DNA of 64,000 nt from Vreelandella arcis (lineage in GTDB: Bacteria; Pseudomonadota; Gammaproteobacteria; Pseudomonadales; Halomonadaceae), in contig NZ_FNII01000005.1 of the NCBI RefSeq assembly GCF_900103865.1, positions 240,001-304,000 on the forward strand, given 5' to 3'. The position numbers and the translations under genes are program-made. The notes beneath the pieces are model-generated. The model saw nothing but the letters and a program-made list of their open reading frames with translations. It did no database searches and was not told the origin of the DNA. Below, one piece after another: positions 17,626 to 25,958 of the stretch. Positions within the stretch are counted from its first letter, which is position 1; every line of letters starts with the position of its first letter.

Positions 17626-17982
17626 TTAAGCCAGCTTTTCCTTGATACGTGCCGATTTGCCGCTGCGCTCGCGCAGGTAGTAAAGCTTGGCTTGGCGCAC
17701 GTCACCGCGACGCTTGACTTCAAGAGAGTCAACCAGCGGGCTGTAAGTCTGGAAGGTACGCTCGACGCCAACACCGTGAGAAATTTTACGCACGGTGAAT
17801 GCGGAGTTCAGACCACGGTTACGCTTACCAATAACGACGCCTTCAAACGCCTGCAAACGCTCACGGTTACCTTCTTTCACTTTGACCTGAACGACGATGG
17901 TGTCGCCCGGTGCAAAGTTCGGCACCTCTTTGGACATTTGCTCGGTTTCGAGCGCCTGGATCACTTTGCTTTTACTGCTCAT
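17626..17982 (-). CDS. rplS: 50S ribosomal protein L19
   Basis: This 118-residue basic ribosomal protein sits at the 30S-50S interface. Conserved stretches are [44 protein letters not shown] and [15 protein letters not shown] 17982 is placed 7 nt after AGGAG; the ATG two codons upstream is too close to that site. It is the last gene of the conserved rpsP-rimM-trmD-rplS operon, about 150 bp after trmD, and is followed by a terminator. Confidence 0.98.
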   Translation of the reverse strand: MSSKSKVIQALETEQMSKEVPNFAPGDTIVVQVKVKEGNRERLQAFEGVVIGKRNRGLNSAFTVRKISHGVGVERTFQTYSPLVDSLEVKRRGDVRQAKLYYLRERSGKSARIKEKLA

Positions 17983-18136
17983 TATCATACTCCTAAATAA
18001 CGTGGTGGCTAAACCGCTCAGTCATGGAAGGCGGTCGCCGTGATCCCGGCGCTCAATACGAGCGACGCGGGAGTCGTTATGGGTGACACAGGTGCGCAGG
18101 CTTATCGCCGTTGTCGCCCTGCACCGCCGCCCTGGC

Positions 18137-18964
18137 CTACTTCGTTTTATTCGGCAAAGAGGACAGAGCGTATTCCTCGATAAACTCGTTTAGCAGCTGT
18201 TGCTGATCGGCCTTTAGCGCGCGCCCTTCCAGCAAATCCGGGCGTCGTTGCCACGTACGACCTAACGACTGCTTCAACCGCCAGCGCTTGATCGCGGCAT
18301 GATTACCGCTCAGCAGCACATCCGGCACCTGGCGTCCGTCGATAACTTCCGGACGGGTGTAGTGCGGACAGTCTAACAGACCGTCGTTAAACGAGTCTTC
18401 GATAGCGGAATCCTGGTGCCCCAATACCCCGGGAACCAGCCTTGCCGCTGCATCAATTAACACCATGGCGGGCAGCTCACCACCGCTTAGCACATAGTCG
18501 CCAATCGACCATTCTTCATCGATGTCACTTTCCACCACCCGCTCGTCGATACCTTCATAACGCCCGGCGACCACGACCAGAGGGCCTTTGGAGGCCAGTG
18601 TCTTCACGCCTTGCTGATCCAACTTACGCCCCTGGGGGGATAGATAGATCACGGTCGGCGTTTGGCCTGTGGCGTGGTGCGCCTGCTGGCGGGCAGCAAA
18701 GATCGCCGCTCGCAAGGTATCAACTTTCATCAGCATGCCTGGCCCACCGCCGTATGGGCGGTCGTCCACGCTACGATGACGGTCGGTGGCATAATCGCGC
18801 GGATTCCAGAACGCGAGTTCAATCAGCTGTTTATCAATTGCTCGACCGACCACTCCCTGCTGGGTCAGTGCGTCGAACATTTCGGGAAACAGCGAGACGA
18901 CGCCGATCCACATCGCTGGGGTTGCACTTTCGTTTTCGCTCTCCGGCCCGTGTTCACTGTTCAA
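18137..18964 (-). CDS. trmD: tRNA (guanine37-N1)-methyltransferase
   Basis: This SPOUT-class enzyme methylates G37 next to the anticodon and prevents +1 frameshifting. The family core begins [16 protein letters not shown] and includes [17 protein letters not shown] and a C-terminal trefoil-knot segment ([25 protein letters not shown]). The 275-residue form starts at TTG 18964, which overlaps the rimM stop by 4 bp. An ATG at 18913 gives the 258-residue form closer to E. coli but lacks a ribosome site. Which start is used is unresolved; coupling favours the TTG. Confidence 0.95.
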   Translation of the reverse strand: MNSEHGPESENESATPAMWIGVVSLFPEMFDALTQQGVVGRAIDKQLIELAFWNPRDYATDRHRSVDDRPYGGGPGMLMKVDTLRAAIFAARQQAHHATGQTPTVIYLSPQGRKLDQQGVKTLASKGPLVVVAGRYEGIDERVVESDIDEEWSIGDYVLSGGELPAMVLIDAAARLVPGVLGHQDSAIEDSFNDGLLDCPHYTRPEVIDGRQVPDVLLSGNHAAIKRWRLKQSLGRTWQRRPDLLEGRALKADQQQLLNEFIEEYALSSLPNKTK

Positions 18965-19506
18965 AACTCAGGATCCCAGTCAACGACCATGCGGCCGTCT
19001 TCAAGGTTGATTTCGACAATGACATCGCCCGGCATAAACGGCAGCAACCGCTCGCGCTGGTCGATCGCATCAACATCACCGCGTACCACCATGACATCGT
19101 TGGCGCCGGTTTCGAACAGATAACTGACCCGTCCTAACCGTTCGCCGGCCTGAGTGAAAACCGCTAAGCCTTCAAGCTCATGCCAATAATACTCATCGTC
19201 AGAAAGCTCAGGAAGGGCGGCTTTGGGCATCAAAATGTCCGCTTGAGCCAATGCCTCGGCTGCACTGCGGTCATCAATGCCTTTCAGCTGTGCCACAAGA
19301 CCCTTGCCTTGCCGACGGCCCTGAACAATGGTCATTTGCGTTAGGCTGTCGCCTTGGCGCACCCACCATTCGGGGTAATCCAAAATGCTGTCGATAGGGC
19401 TGGTATAAGAATATACCTTCAGCCAGCCTTTCACCCCGTGGGGGCTTGTGAGCTTGCCGAGCACCACATGTGTGTCGTCAGTTTGGCTTGATTCAAAACG
19501 CGTCAT
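18961..19506 (-). CDS. rimM: 16S rRNA processing protein RimM
   Basis: This 181-residue maturation factor binds ribosomal protein S19 and helps assemble the 30S head. An N-terminal RimM domain ([22 protein letters not shown]) is followed by a PRC-barrel domain with [13 protein letters not shown] and the C-terminal VDWDPEF. It has the expected place between rpsP and trmD. ATG 19506 lies about 45 bp after the rpsP stop, and the trmD start overlaps its stop. Confidence 0.97.
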   Translation of the reverse strand: MTRFESSQTDDTHVVLGKLTSPHGVKGWLKVYSYTSPIDSILDYPEWWVRQGDSLTQMTIVQGRRQGKGLVAQLKGIDDRSAAEALAQADILMPKAALPELSDDEYYWHELEGLAVFTQAGERLGRVSYLFETGANDVMVVRGDVDAIDQRERLLPFMPGDVIVEINLEDGRMVVDWDPEF

Positions 19507-19551
19507 TGACGACCTCGACGTACAACAGCACTTGCCACATCGCGAACAAGC

Positions 19552-19800
19552 TTAGGCCTGCTTACGTGCTTCTTTTACCAGCTCAGCAACGCGACCCGAC
19601 AGCTGGGCACCTTGGCTCTGCCAGTGCACAACACGATCCAGATCAACGCGCAGACGCTCTTCTTGACCGCGTGCAACGGGGTTGAAGAAACCGATGCGCT
19701 CAATGAAACGACCGTCGCGGGCGTTACGTGAGTCAGTCACGGTTAGGTGGTAAAAGGGACGCTTTTTGGCGCCACCACGTGCCAAACGAATGGTAACCAT
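19552..19800 (-). CDS. rpsP: 30S ribosomal protein S16
   Basis: This 82-residue ribosomal protein begins [21 protein letters not shown] and continues with [19 protein letters not shown], diagnostic for S16. It is the first gene of the rpsP-rimM-trmD-rplS operon. The 228 bp between it and the ffh stop hold no gene that I can support, so the operon promoter probably lies there. Confidence 0.98.
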   Translation of the reverse strand: MVTIRLARGGAKKRPFYHLTVTDSRNARDGRFIERIGFFNPVARGQEERLRVDLDRVVHWQSQGAQLSGRVAELVKEARKQA

Positions 19801-20028
19801 ACGATAACTATCCTTCGGTTGAGGTTACGAGAGTGAGCAATAGCGGCTATCGCTACCGGAAAACACTCCTCATACTATATAAAAAGCCCCTATGGCAGGC
19901 GTTTGCCGCATTATGGCCAACACCCACGCAAGAAGACGCCGCATTCTACGCAAATGCGCTCGGCTTGGAAAGCCTGGCCGCCAGAAAACTATTAGGCCGT
20001 CAAGCTTACCAGCTGGCGACATTGCCAA

Positions 20029-21450
20029 TTAACGCCTGGGCAATCCACCGGGACCGCCCATTCCGCCCATGCCACCTGGGCCGCCGGGCCCACCTGGACC
20101 ACCACCGCCGCCCATCATGCCGGACATGCCACGCATCATTTTTTGCATACCGCCTTTTTTACCGGCTTTCTTCATCATTTTCTGCATCTGCTTATGCTGC
20201 TTGAGCAGACGATTCAGATCCGGCACCTGCAGCCCCGCGCCCGCGGCGATACGGCGCTTGCGAGAGCCGTTGATGATCTCGGGCTTATGGCGTTCTTTGG
20301 GGGTCATGGAGTTAATCAGCGCTTCTAGCTTACCCAGCTCTTTCTCGGGGCCGGGCCCTTGCGCCATATCCGCCATTTGTCCCATGCCCGGCAGCTTGCC
20401 GAGCAAGCCACCCATACCGCCCATTTTCTTGAGCTGCTGCAACTGCTCGCGAAAGTCTTCTAAATCGAAACCGTCGCCTTTCTTAACCTTCTTCGCCAGT
20501 TGATCGGCTTTAGACTTATCGACCGTACGCTCGGCTTCTTCGATCAGCGACAGCATGTCGCCCATGCCCAAAATCCGCGAGGCTACACGGTCAGGGTGGA
20601 AGGGCTCTAAGGCGTCAACCTTCTCCCCCACACCCATGAACTTGATCGGTTTGCCGGTAATATGACGCACGGAAAGCGCAGCACCACCCCGCGCATCACC
20701 GTCGGCTTTGGTCAGAATCACCCCGGTCAACGGCAGCGCATCATGGAAAGCCTTCGCCGTATTGACGGCATCTTGACCTGTCATGGCATCGACGACGAAC
20801 AGCGTTTCGTCGGGCGACACGGCTTTGTGAAGCCCTTGAATCTCCGCCATCATCGCTTCGTCGATCGCCAGGCGGCCGGCAGTATCGATCAGGACGACGT
20901 CATGAAACTGAATCTTGGCGTGCTTGATCGCGGCTTCGGCAATGTCCACGGGCGCTTGATCAGAGCGAGAGGGAAAGAAGTCGACCTCTACCTCTTTGGC
21001 CAGCATTTCCAGCTGGTCAATCGCCGCAGGGCGGTAAACGTCTGCCGACACCACCAAGACTTTTTTCTTTTCGCGCTCGCGCAGGTAGCGGGCCAGTTTG
21101 GCCACCGAGGTGGTTTTACCCGCCCCTTGTAAACCCGCCATAAGCACCACGGCCGGGGAGCTCTTTAACGTCAGCCCCTCGTTTGCCTCGCCCATGGTGG
21201 CTTCCAGCTCTTGCTGGACGATTTTGACGAACTGCTGCCCGGGCGAGAGGCTTTTGGATACCTCCTGCCCCACAGCCCGCTCGCGTACCCGCTCGACAAA
21301 GTCCTTGACCACCGGCAGCGCTACGTCTGCCTCAAGCAGCGCACGGCGAACTTCGCGCAGGGTATCTTTAACGTTATCTTCGGTCAGGCGCGCCTGACCT
21401 TTAATCGATTTTAGCGTCTGGGAAAGACGCTCACTAAGACTCGAAAACAT
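20029..21450 (-). CDS. ffh: Signal recognition particle protein Ffh
   Basis: This 473-residue GTPase binds 4.5S RNA and signal sequences to target membrane proteins co-translationally. The N domain starts MFSSLSERLSQTLKSIKGQARL. The G domain has GLQGAGKTTSVAKLA, DTAGR and TKADGDARGGAAL. The M domain is methionine-rich. The C-terminal 25 residues are an unusual Gly/Pro/Met tract (GGPGGPGGPGGMGGMGG), longer than in E. coli Ffh. It is transcribed alone, upstream of rpsP, with a divergent YpjD-like gene on the other side. Confidence 0.97.
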   Translation of the reverse strand: MFSSLSERLSQTLKSIKGQARLTEDNVKDTLREVRRALLEADVALPVVKDFVERVRERAVGQEVSKSLSPGQQFVKIVQQELEATMGEANEGLTLKSSPAVVLMAGLQGAGKTTSVAKLARYLREREKKKVLVVSADVYRPAAIDQLEMLAKEVEVDFFPSRSDQAPVDIAEAAIKHAKIQFHDVVLIDTAGRLAIDEAMMAEIQGLHKAVSPDETLFVVDAMTGQDAVNTAKAFHDALPLTGVILTKADGDARGGAALSVRHITGKPIKFMGVGEKVDALEPFHPDRVASRILGMGDMLSLIEEAERTVDKSKADQLAKKVKKGDGFDLEDFREQLQQLKKMGGMGGLLGKLPGMGQMADMAQGPGPEKELGKLEALINSMTPKERHKPEIINGSRKRRIAAGAGLQVPDLNRLLKQHKQMQKMMKKAGKKGGMQKMMRGMSGMMGGGGGPGGPGGPGGMGGMGGPGGLPRR

Positions 21451-21664
21451 GGGGCCTCTCTGCCTCCGTCGCTGTCGCCGGGCGTATCCGCCCCTAGGCT
21501 AATGTGCAAAAGATTATACGCGCTCGCGCCACGAGTCTCCATGGGACTCGTGGTCTAGATGGCTGTGCGTCACTGTAAGGATTCGTTATAGTAGACGAAT
21601 CACGACTCGATTTATTTCATTACTACCTTCATCACTACGCGCTGCAAGGCGCACGGATAGCATC

Positions 21665-22462
21665 ATGCAGGCGCTACCTTTCGCCACTATTGCCTTTGTT
21701 CTGTATGTCGCCGCCGCCATCTGGCAGGGCATGACATTGTTTCGACGCGTTCCTCCCCGCCAGGGCATGGTGCGGGTTGTCGCCGCCCTGGGCCTGCTTC
21801 TACATATCCCGGTGGTGGTTCATCTCGTGGGGCAAACGCCAGGATTACTCCCCGGCTTTACCACTAGCGCGACGCTGCTTATGGCCGTTGCGGTCAACGT
21901 GGTATTGGTGGCAAGCCTATTCAAGCCGGTGCTCAACGCGGGCATTGCGCTTTTCCCCCTCGCCGGTATCGCGCTGATCGCGGCCACTTGGCTGCCCAGC
22001 CAAGGCGGCCATAGCGGGCTAACACCGGGCATTCTCATTCATGCCATCAGCTCTGCGCTGGCCTTTGCCGTGCTTGCCATCGCCGCAGTTCAAGCGGTAT
22101 TAGTCGGTTTGCAAAACCAGGCGTTACGCCATCATCATATTCGTGGCATCGTCCAATCCCTACCGCCATTAACCACCATGGAGCGGCTGCTCTTCGAGCT
22201 CGTATGGGCTGGAATTGTGCTGCTCACCCTGTCGATTATCAGCGGCCTGCTGTTCTTGGACAACTTCTTTGCCCAGCACCTAGCCCACAAAACCGTGCTC
22301 TCGCTACTCGCCTGGGTGATTTTCTCCACGCTGTTGGTTGGCCGATACCGCTTTGGCTGGCGTGGCATGCGCGCGGTGCGCTGGACTCTCGGCGGCTGCG
22401 CGATCCTAATACTGGCCTACTTTGGCAGCAAATTCGTGCTAGAAGTGATACTCAACCGCTAA
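21665..22462 (+). CDS. YpjD/CcsA-like inner-membrane protein
   Basis: This 265-residue protein has about eight hydrophobic segments. The central part has the cytochrome c assembly/CcsA-like pattern (LTPGILIHAISSALAFAVLAIAAVQA) and later WAGIVLLTLSIISGLLF and HKTVLSLLAWVIFSTLLVGRYRFGWRG. This matches the family that sits divergently from ffh and upstream of a CNNM/CorC gene in many gammaproteobacteria (E. coli YpjD-YfjD). A role in cytochrome biogenesis is only a family inference. ATG 21665 has no strong ribosome site. The gene is followed after 82 bp by the CNNM gene. Confidence 0.87.
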   Translation: MQALPFATIAFVLYVAAAIWQGMTLFRRVPPRQGMVRVVAALGLLLHIPVVVHLVGQTPGLLPGFTTSATLLMAVAVNVVLVASLFKPVLNAGIALFPLAGIALIAATWLPSQGGHSGLTPGILIHAISSALAFAVLAIAAVQAVLVGLQNQALRHHHIRGIVQSLPPLTTMERLLFELVWAGIVLLTLSIISGLLFLDNFFAQHLAHKTVLSLLAWVIFSTLLVGRYRFGWRGMRAVRWTLGGCAILILAYFGSKFVLEVILNR

Positions 22463-22544
22463 CCTTATGAGCACGGGCGGTGTTGACGCCCTTGTTGCAA
22501 ACGCTTACAAATCGAGCTGAATACGGCATAAAGGAATTTCTGAC

Positions 22545-23825
22545 TTGAGCGATGACTTCCCCCTGGGATTACTCTTTGGCTTGCTGGCCTTGCTGATCGC
22601 CCTCTCCGCTTTTTTCTCCAGCTCTGAAACCGGCATGATGTCGATTAATCGCTATCGACTAAGCCACAATGCCAACAGCGGCGACCGCCGTGCCAAGCGC
22701 GTTATGCGTTTACTGGCGCGTCCCGACCGGTTGATTGGCGTCATTCTTATTGGCAACAATTTCGTCAATAACCTCGCCGCCTCCATCGCCACCATTATCG
22801 CTATTCATTTTTTCGGCGATGTCTCAGGCCCCGCGATTTCCACCGCGCTGCTCACCATCACCATCCTGATTTTTTCGGAAGTCACGCCCAAGACCTATGC
22901 GGCGATAAAGCCTGAGCGCATCGCCTACCCCAGCTCGTACGCGCTAGAGCCGTTACTTAAACTGCTTTATCCGCTGGTATGGCTGGTCAACGCGGTATCC
23001 AACGGCCTGTTGCGATTGATCGGCGTCAAAAGTGTGGAAAACGGCGGCGACAACCTGACACGGGATGAACTGCGCACCGTGGTACACGAAGCCGGCACGC
23101 TGATTCCCTATCGCCACCGCGCCATGCTGCTGTCGATTCTCGATTTAGAAAACGTCACCGTGAATGACATTATGGTGCCGCGACACGAAGTCCTGGGCAT
23201 CGACCTGGATAATTCGTTAGAAGATATTCTGGCGCAAATCCGCACCAGCCAGCACACCCGCTTACCGGTCTATAAAGGCGACATCAATAACATTATCGGC
23301 ATGCTTCACCTGCGCAACGCGGCGCGCTTCCTGTCACGCAGCGAAGTCACCAAAGCATCGATTGTCCAGGAAGCGCGTGAGCCCTACTTTATTCCCGAGT
23401 CCACACCGCTTCACACCCAGTTGCTCAACTTCCAGAAACAAAAGCGCCGCATTGGCATTGTGGTTGACGAGTATGGGGACGTAGAGGGGCTTGTTACCCT
23501 CGAAGATATTCTCGAAGAGATTGTCGGTGAGTTTACCACCGACGTATCGGAAGACGATGATATACATCAACAAGCTGACGGCAGTCACGTCATCGAAGGC
23601 ACCGCCACCATTCGCGATATCAATAAGATGCTGGGCTGGCAGTTACCCACCGACGGCCCGAAAACCCTCAACGGGTTAATCTTGGAGCATCTGGAAGGCT
23701 TCCCCGAAGGCCCTGCCTGCTTACAGATCGGCACGACGCGGATGGAGATTTTGGCGATTAAAGAGAACTTAATTACCTCAGCACGCTGCTGGAAAGCTTC
23801 GCGCGGGTCGGGGTTAAGCCATTAA
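22545..23825 (+). CDS. CNNM/CorC (HlyC) family transporter with CBS pair
   Basis: This 426-residue membrane protein has an N-terminal DUF21/CNNM domain (three to four helices, with FSSSETGMMSINRYRL and NNFVNNLAAS). A cytoplasmic CBS pair follows (NDIMVPRHEVLGID, IGIVVDEYGDVEGLVTLEDILEEIVGEF), and then a CorC_HlyC domain. Members are implicated in Mg/Co efflux. The start is TTG 22545, with AAGGAA about 8 nt upstream. The stop TAA interlocks with that of the convergent plsC within the palindrome TTAA. The last dozen residues differ from what I expect of the family and may deserve checking. Confidence 0.9.
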   Translation: MSDDFPLGLLFGLLALLIALSAFFSSSETGMMSINRYRLSHNANSGDRRAKRVMRLLARPDRLIGVILIGNNFVNNLAASIATIIAIHFFGDVSGPAISTALLTITILIFSEVTPKTYAAIKPERIAYPSSYALEPLLKLLYPLVWLVNAVSNGLLRLIGVKSVENGGDNLTRDELRTVVHEAGTLIPYRHRAMLLSILDLENVTVNDIMVPRHEVLGIDLDNSLEDILAQIRTSQHTRLPVYKGDINNIIGMLHLRNAARFLSRSEVTKASIVQEAREPYFIPESTPLHTQLLNFQKQKRRIGIVVDEYGDVEGLVTLEDILEEIVGEFTTDVSEDDDIHQQADGSHVIEGTATIRDINKMLGWQLPTDGPKTLNGLILEHLEGFPEGPACLQIGTTRMEILAIKENLITSARCWKASRGSGLSH

Positions 23826-24481
23826 CGCGGCGCTATGTCCTGGTCTGCCTCAGCCTTAAGCGACCGAACTTGCTGCTCCAGGTAGCGCCGCAGTGCGAGA
23901 TCGCCGATTTCGCGTGGGTTAATCGGCTTGCCGAAGTGCAGGCTCACCGGCGCTCGAAAGCGCCGGGGCCATTTCTTAAACGCTTTGCCGTCATAATGGG
24001 ATGTCCATGACCCCCACAGCCCCGCCAGCCCGGCGGGCACCACCGGCACAGCGTCCCGCATGAGGATCGTTTCTAGCCCGCGCCGGAAGGCATGAATCTC
24101 GCCGTCGGGCGTTAGACGCCCCTCAGGAAACACCATGACCACCTCGCCATGACGCAGCGCTTGGCTGACATCATCTAACGCACGGCGAATCCCGCCTGGG
24201 CTACGCCGCTCCGACTCAATGGGAATAGCGCCCACCAGTTGGAACCACCACTTAAGCCAGGGCGAGTCGAAAATCGGTTGATCCATCACAAAACGCAGCG
24301 GACGTGGACTACTGCCCCCCAGCACTAAGGCGTCCATGAAGCTAACGTGATTACACACCACCAACGCCGCGCCCTGCTGAGGAATATGCTCGCGACCCTG
24401 AACACGCAGGCGATAGCACAGCCGCATCACCAGAAAGATGGCCCCTCGCAACAGATGACGCACTGACTTAACCCATCGCAT
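23822..24481 (-). CDS. 1-acyl-glycerol-3-phosphate acyltransferase (PlsC family)
   Basis: This 219-residue membrane-associated acyltransferase has the motifs VCNHVSFMDAL (HX4D catalytic pair) near residue 43, IPIESERR and VMVFPEGRLTPDG, and it transfers acyl chains to lysophospholipids. One N-terminal hydrophobic stretch anchors it. Its ATG shares one base with the TetR-type stop (TAATG), so it is translated with that regulator. It may be a secondary PlsC rather than the essential one. Confidence 0.9.
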   Translation of the reverse strand: MRWVKSVRHLLRGAIFLVMRLCYRLRVQGREHIPQQGAALVVCNHVSFMDALVLGGSSPRPLRFVMDQPIFDSPWLKWWFQLVGAIPIESERRSPGGIRRALDDVSQALRHGEVVMVFPEGRLTPDGEIHAFRRGLETILMRDAVPVVPAGLAGLWGSWTSHYDGKAFKKWPRRFRAPVSLHFGKPINPREIGDLALRRYLEQQVRSLKAEADQDIAPR

Positions 24482-25095
24482 TACGGGCGCTGCTCACGGT
24501 TACGTAGCCCCGCCAAGATAGTGCTCAGCAGTTGATCAAGCAGCTCGTCCACCTTGAGTTGCTGACCCTGCCAGTAGCCGAGGCGCTCATTCAGCCCCAA
24601 CTGCACCAACCCATGCACGCTCCCCCAAAGGGTGCGGCCCAGGCGCCGTGCCTCAGCATCATCCAGTGCCGGTTGATAAGCCTTGAGCGATGCTTCGACC
24701 TGGGTGAACAAGGCTTCGATTAAGTGGCTTTGGCGCTGATCAAGCTCACCCTCTTTGGCCAGCGGATGATCAAACAGCAGATGCCAGCGGTAACAATCCT
24801 GTTCGGCAAACCGCCAATAGGCTTTCGCCAACGAGCGCAACCAGGGTTCGGGCTCGTCGGACGCTAAGCTGGTAATGGTGAACTGCAAGCGCGCCAATGT
24901 CTCAACGTTGACGTACTGCAATAGGGTATTAAAACTGCCGTATAGTTTTAGCAGGGTACTCGGTGCGCAACCGACCTCTCTGGCCAAAGCACGCAACGAC
25001 AAGCCATGAACTGACTGCTTAGCCAGCCATTCATCGCAAGCGTGCATAACCTGCGCATGGAGGGCATCGGGCGCATGCTGTCTGGGACGGGCCAT
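24481..25095 (-). CDS. TetR/AcrR family transcriptional regulator
   Basis: This 204-residue regulator has an N-terminal helix-turn-helix (GLSLRALAREVGCAPSTLLKLYGSFNTLLQYV, residues 34-65) and an all-helical ligand domain containing the TetR_C motif LGRTLWGSVHGLVQLGLN. The ligand is unknown. It precedes and overlaps plsC, suggesting control of membrane-lipid or stress genes, including itself. Nothing else is evident in the 177 bp between it and the SRAP gene. Confidence 0.88.
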   Translation of the reverse strand: MARPRQHAPDALHAQVMHACDEWLAKQSVHGLSLRALAREVGCAPSTLLKLYGSFNTLLQYVNVETLARLQFTITSLASDEPEPWLRSLAKAYWRFAEQDCYRWHLLFDHPLAKEGELDQRQSHLIEALFTQVEASLKAYQPALDDAEARRLGRTLWGSVHGLVQLGLNERLGYWQGQQLKVDELLDQLLSTILAGLRNREQRP

Positions 25096-25272
25096 GGCGA
25101 TCTCTTAAGGTGAACGGCAAACAGGAAGAATGCCTCATCGCGCTTTAGCGTGAGCAAGGGATGTTATAGGATACCCCACATCGAACACTGTTTTCGACTC
25201 TAAATCGCGACATTTCATGCATAACGGCCCCTAACCGGGTAAACACAACGCGTTAGCGTTAAGGAGGCCTGC

Positions 25273-25950
25273 ATGGCCGGGCGTTTACATGTTCAGCAAC
25301 TGCCCCTTGCCCGCCTACTCCCAAGCCTTAAGATAACTGAACCATTGATTGAGTCGCCCAACTTGGCCCCTCGCCAGCCAGTGTCGGCTATCCGCATGGT
25401 TGAGGGGGCGCTCAGCTTAGCGCCGTTGTTTTGGGGATTAACCCCGCCATGGCTGACCGTGCTCGACAATGCGCCCCACTGCGCCCGAGCGGAAACTTTA
25501 GACCAACGCGGCATGTTTCAAGAGGCCTACCGCTCACGTCGCTGTCTTGTGCCGGTCAGCGGCTTTTATATTTGGAAACGCCTGCCCCGCGCCAAGCAAC
25601 CCTATTTAGTGACGCAGGTGACGCGAGGGCCGCTGTTGCTGGCCGGGTTATGGTGTCGTTACCACACTACGTTAACCGCGTTTACCGATTCCACGGCGCT
25701 GGTGACCGTACCTGCGAATGCGTGTCTATCGCCGCTTACTGACCGACTACCGGCCGTGATTGGCGCGCAGGATGCTGATACCTGGTTAAACCCCGACACC
25801 GACAGCGCTACCCTTGATCAGTTATTAGCACCCGCACCGCTGGAACTGTTGGGCGCTTTTCCGGTATCAAAACAAGTTAACGTTCCCACCAATCAGTCCA
25901 CGGCCTGCGCGCACCCCACCGGGTCGATGATACGTTGGATCACGCCATAG
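25273..25950 (+). CDS. SRAP (YedK/HMCES)-fold protein with catalytic residues replaced
   Basis: This 225-residue protein aligns along its length to the SRAP family, whose members covalently protect abasic sites in single-stranded DNA. The matches are NLAP, PLFWGLTPPWL, CARAET, VSGFYIW and a late LPAV. However, the catalytic Cys2 is Ala (MAGR in place of MCGR) and the active-site Asn of NARxET is Cys. The Glu of GFYEW is Ile and the His before DRxP is Thr. All four expected catalytic positions are thus changed in an intact frame. An AAGGAGG precedes ATG 25273. It is followed after 8 bp by the M16 protease. Confidence 0.85.
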   Translation: MAGRLHVQQLPLARLLPSLKITEPLIESPNLAPRQPVSAIRMVEGALSLAPLFWGLTPPWLTVLDNAPHCARAETLDQRGMFQEAYRSRRCLVPVSGFYIWKRLPRAKQPYLVTQVTRGPLLLAGLWCRYHTTLTAFTDSTALVTVPANACLSPLTDRLPAVIGAQDADTWLNPDTDSATLDQLLAPAPLELLGAFPVSKQVNVPTNQSTACAHPTGSMIRWITP

Positions 25951-25958
25951 GAGCTTAC

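Noticed and set aside
19833..20204. 123-codon plus-strand frame between rpsP and ffh.
   Set aside because: Its second half is antisense to the Gly/Met-rich end of ffh and it has no family resemblance or ribosome site; the region is more likely the rpsP promoter.
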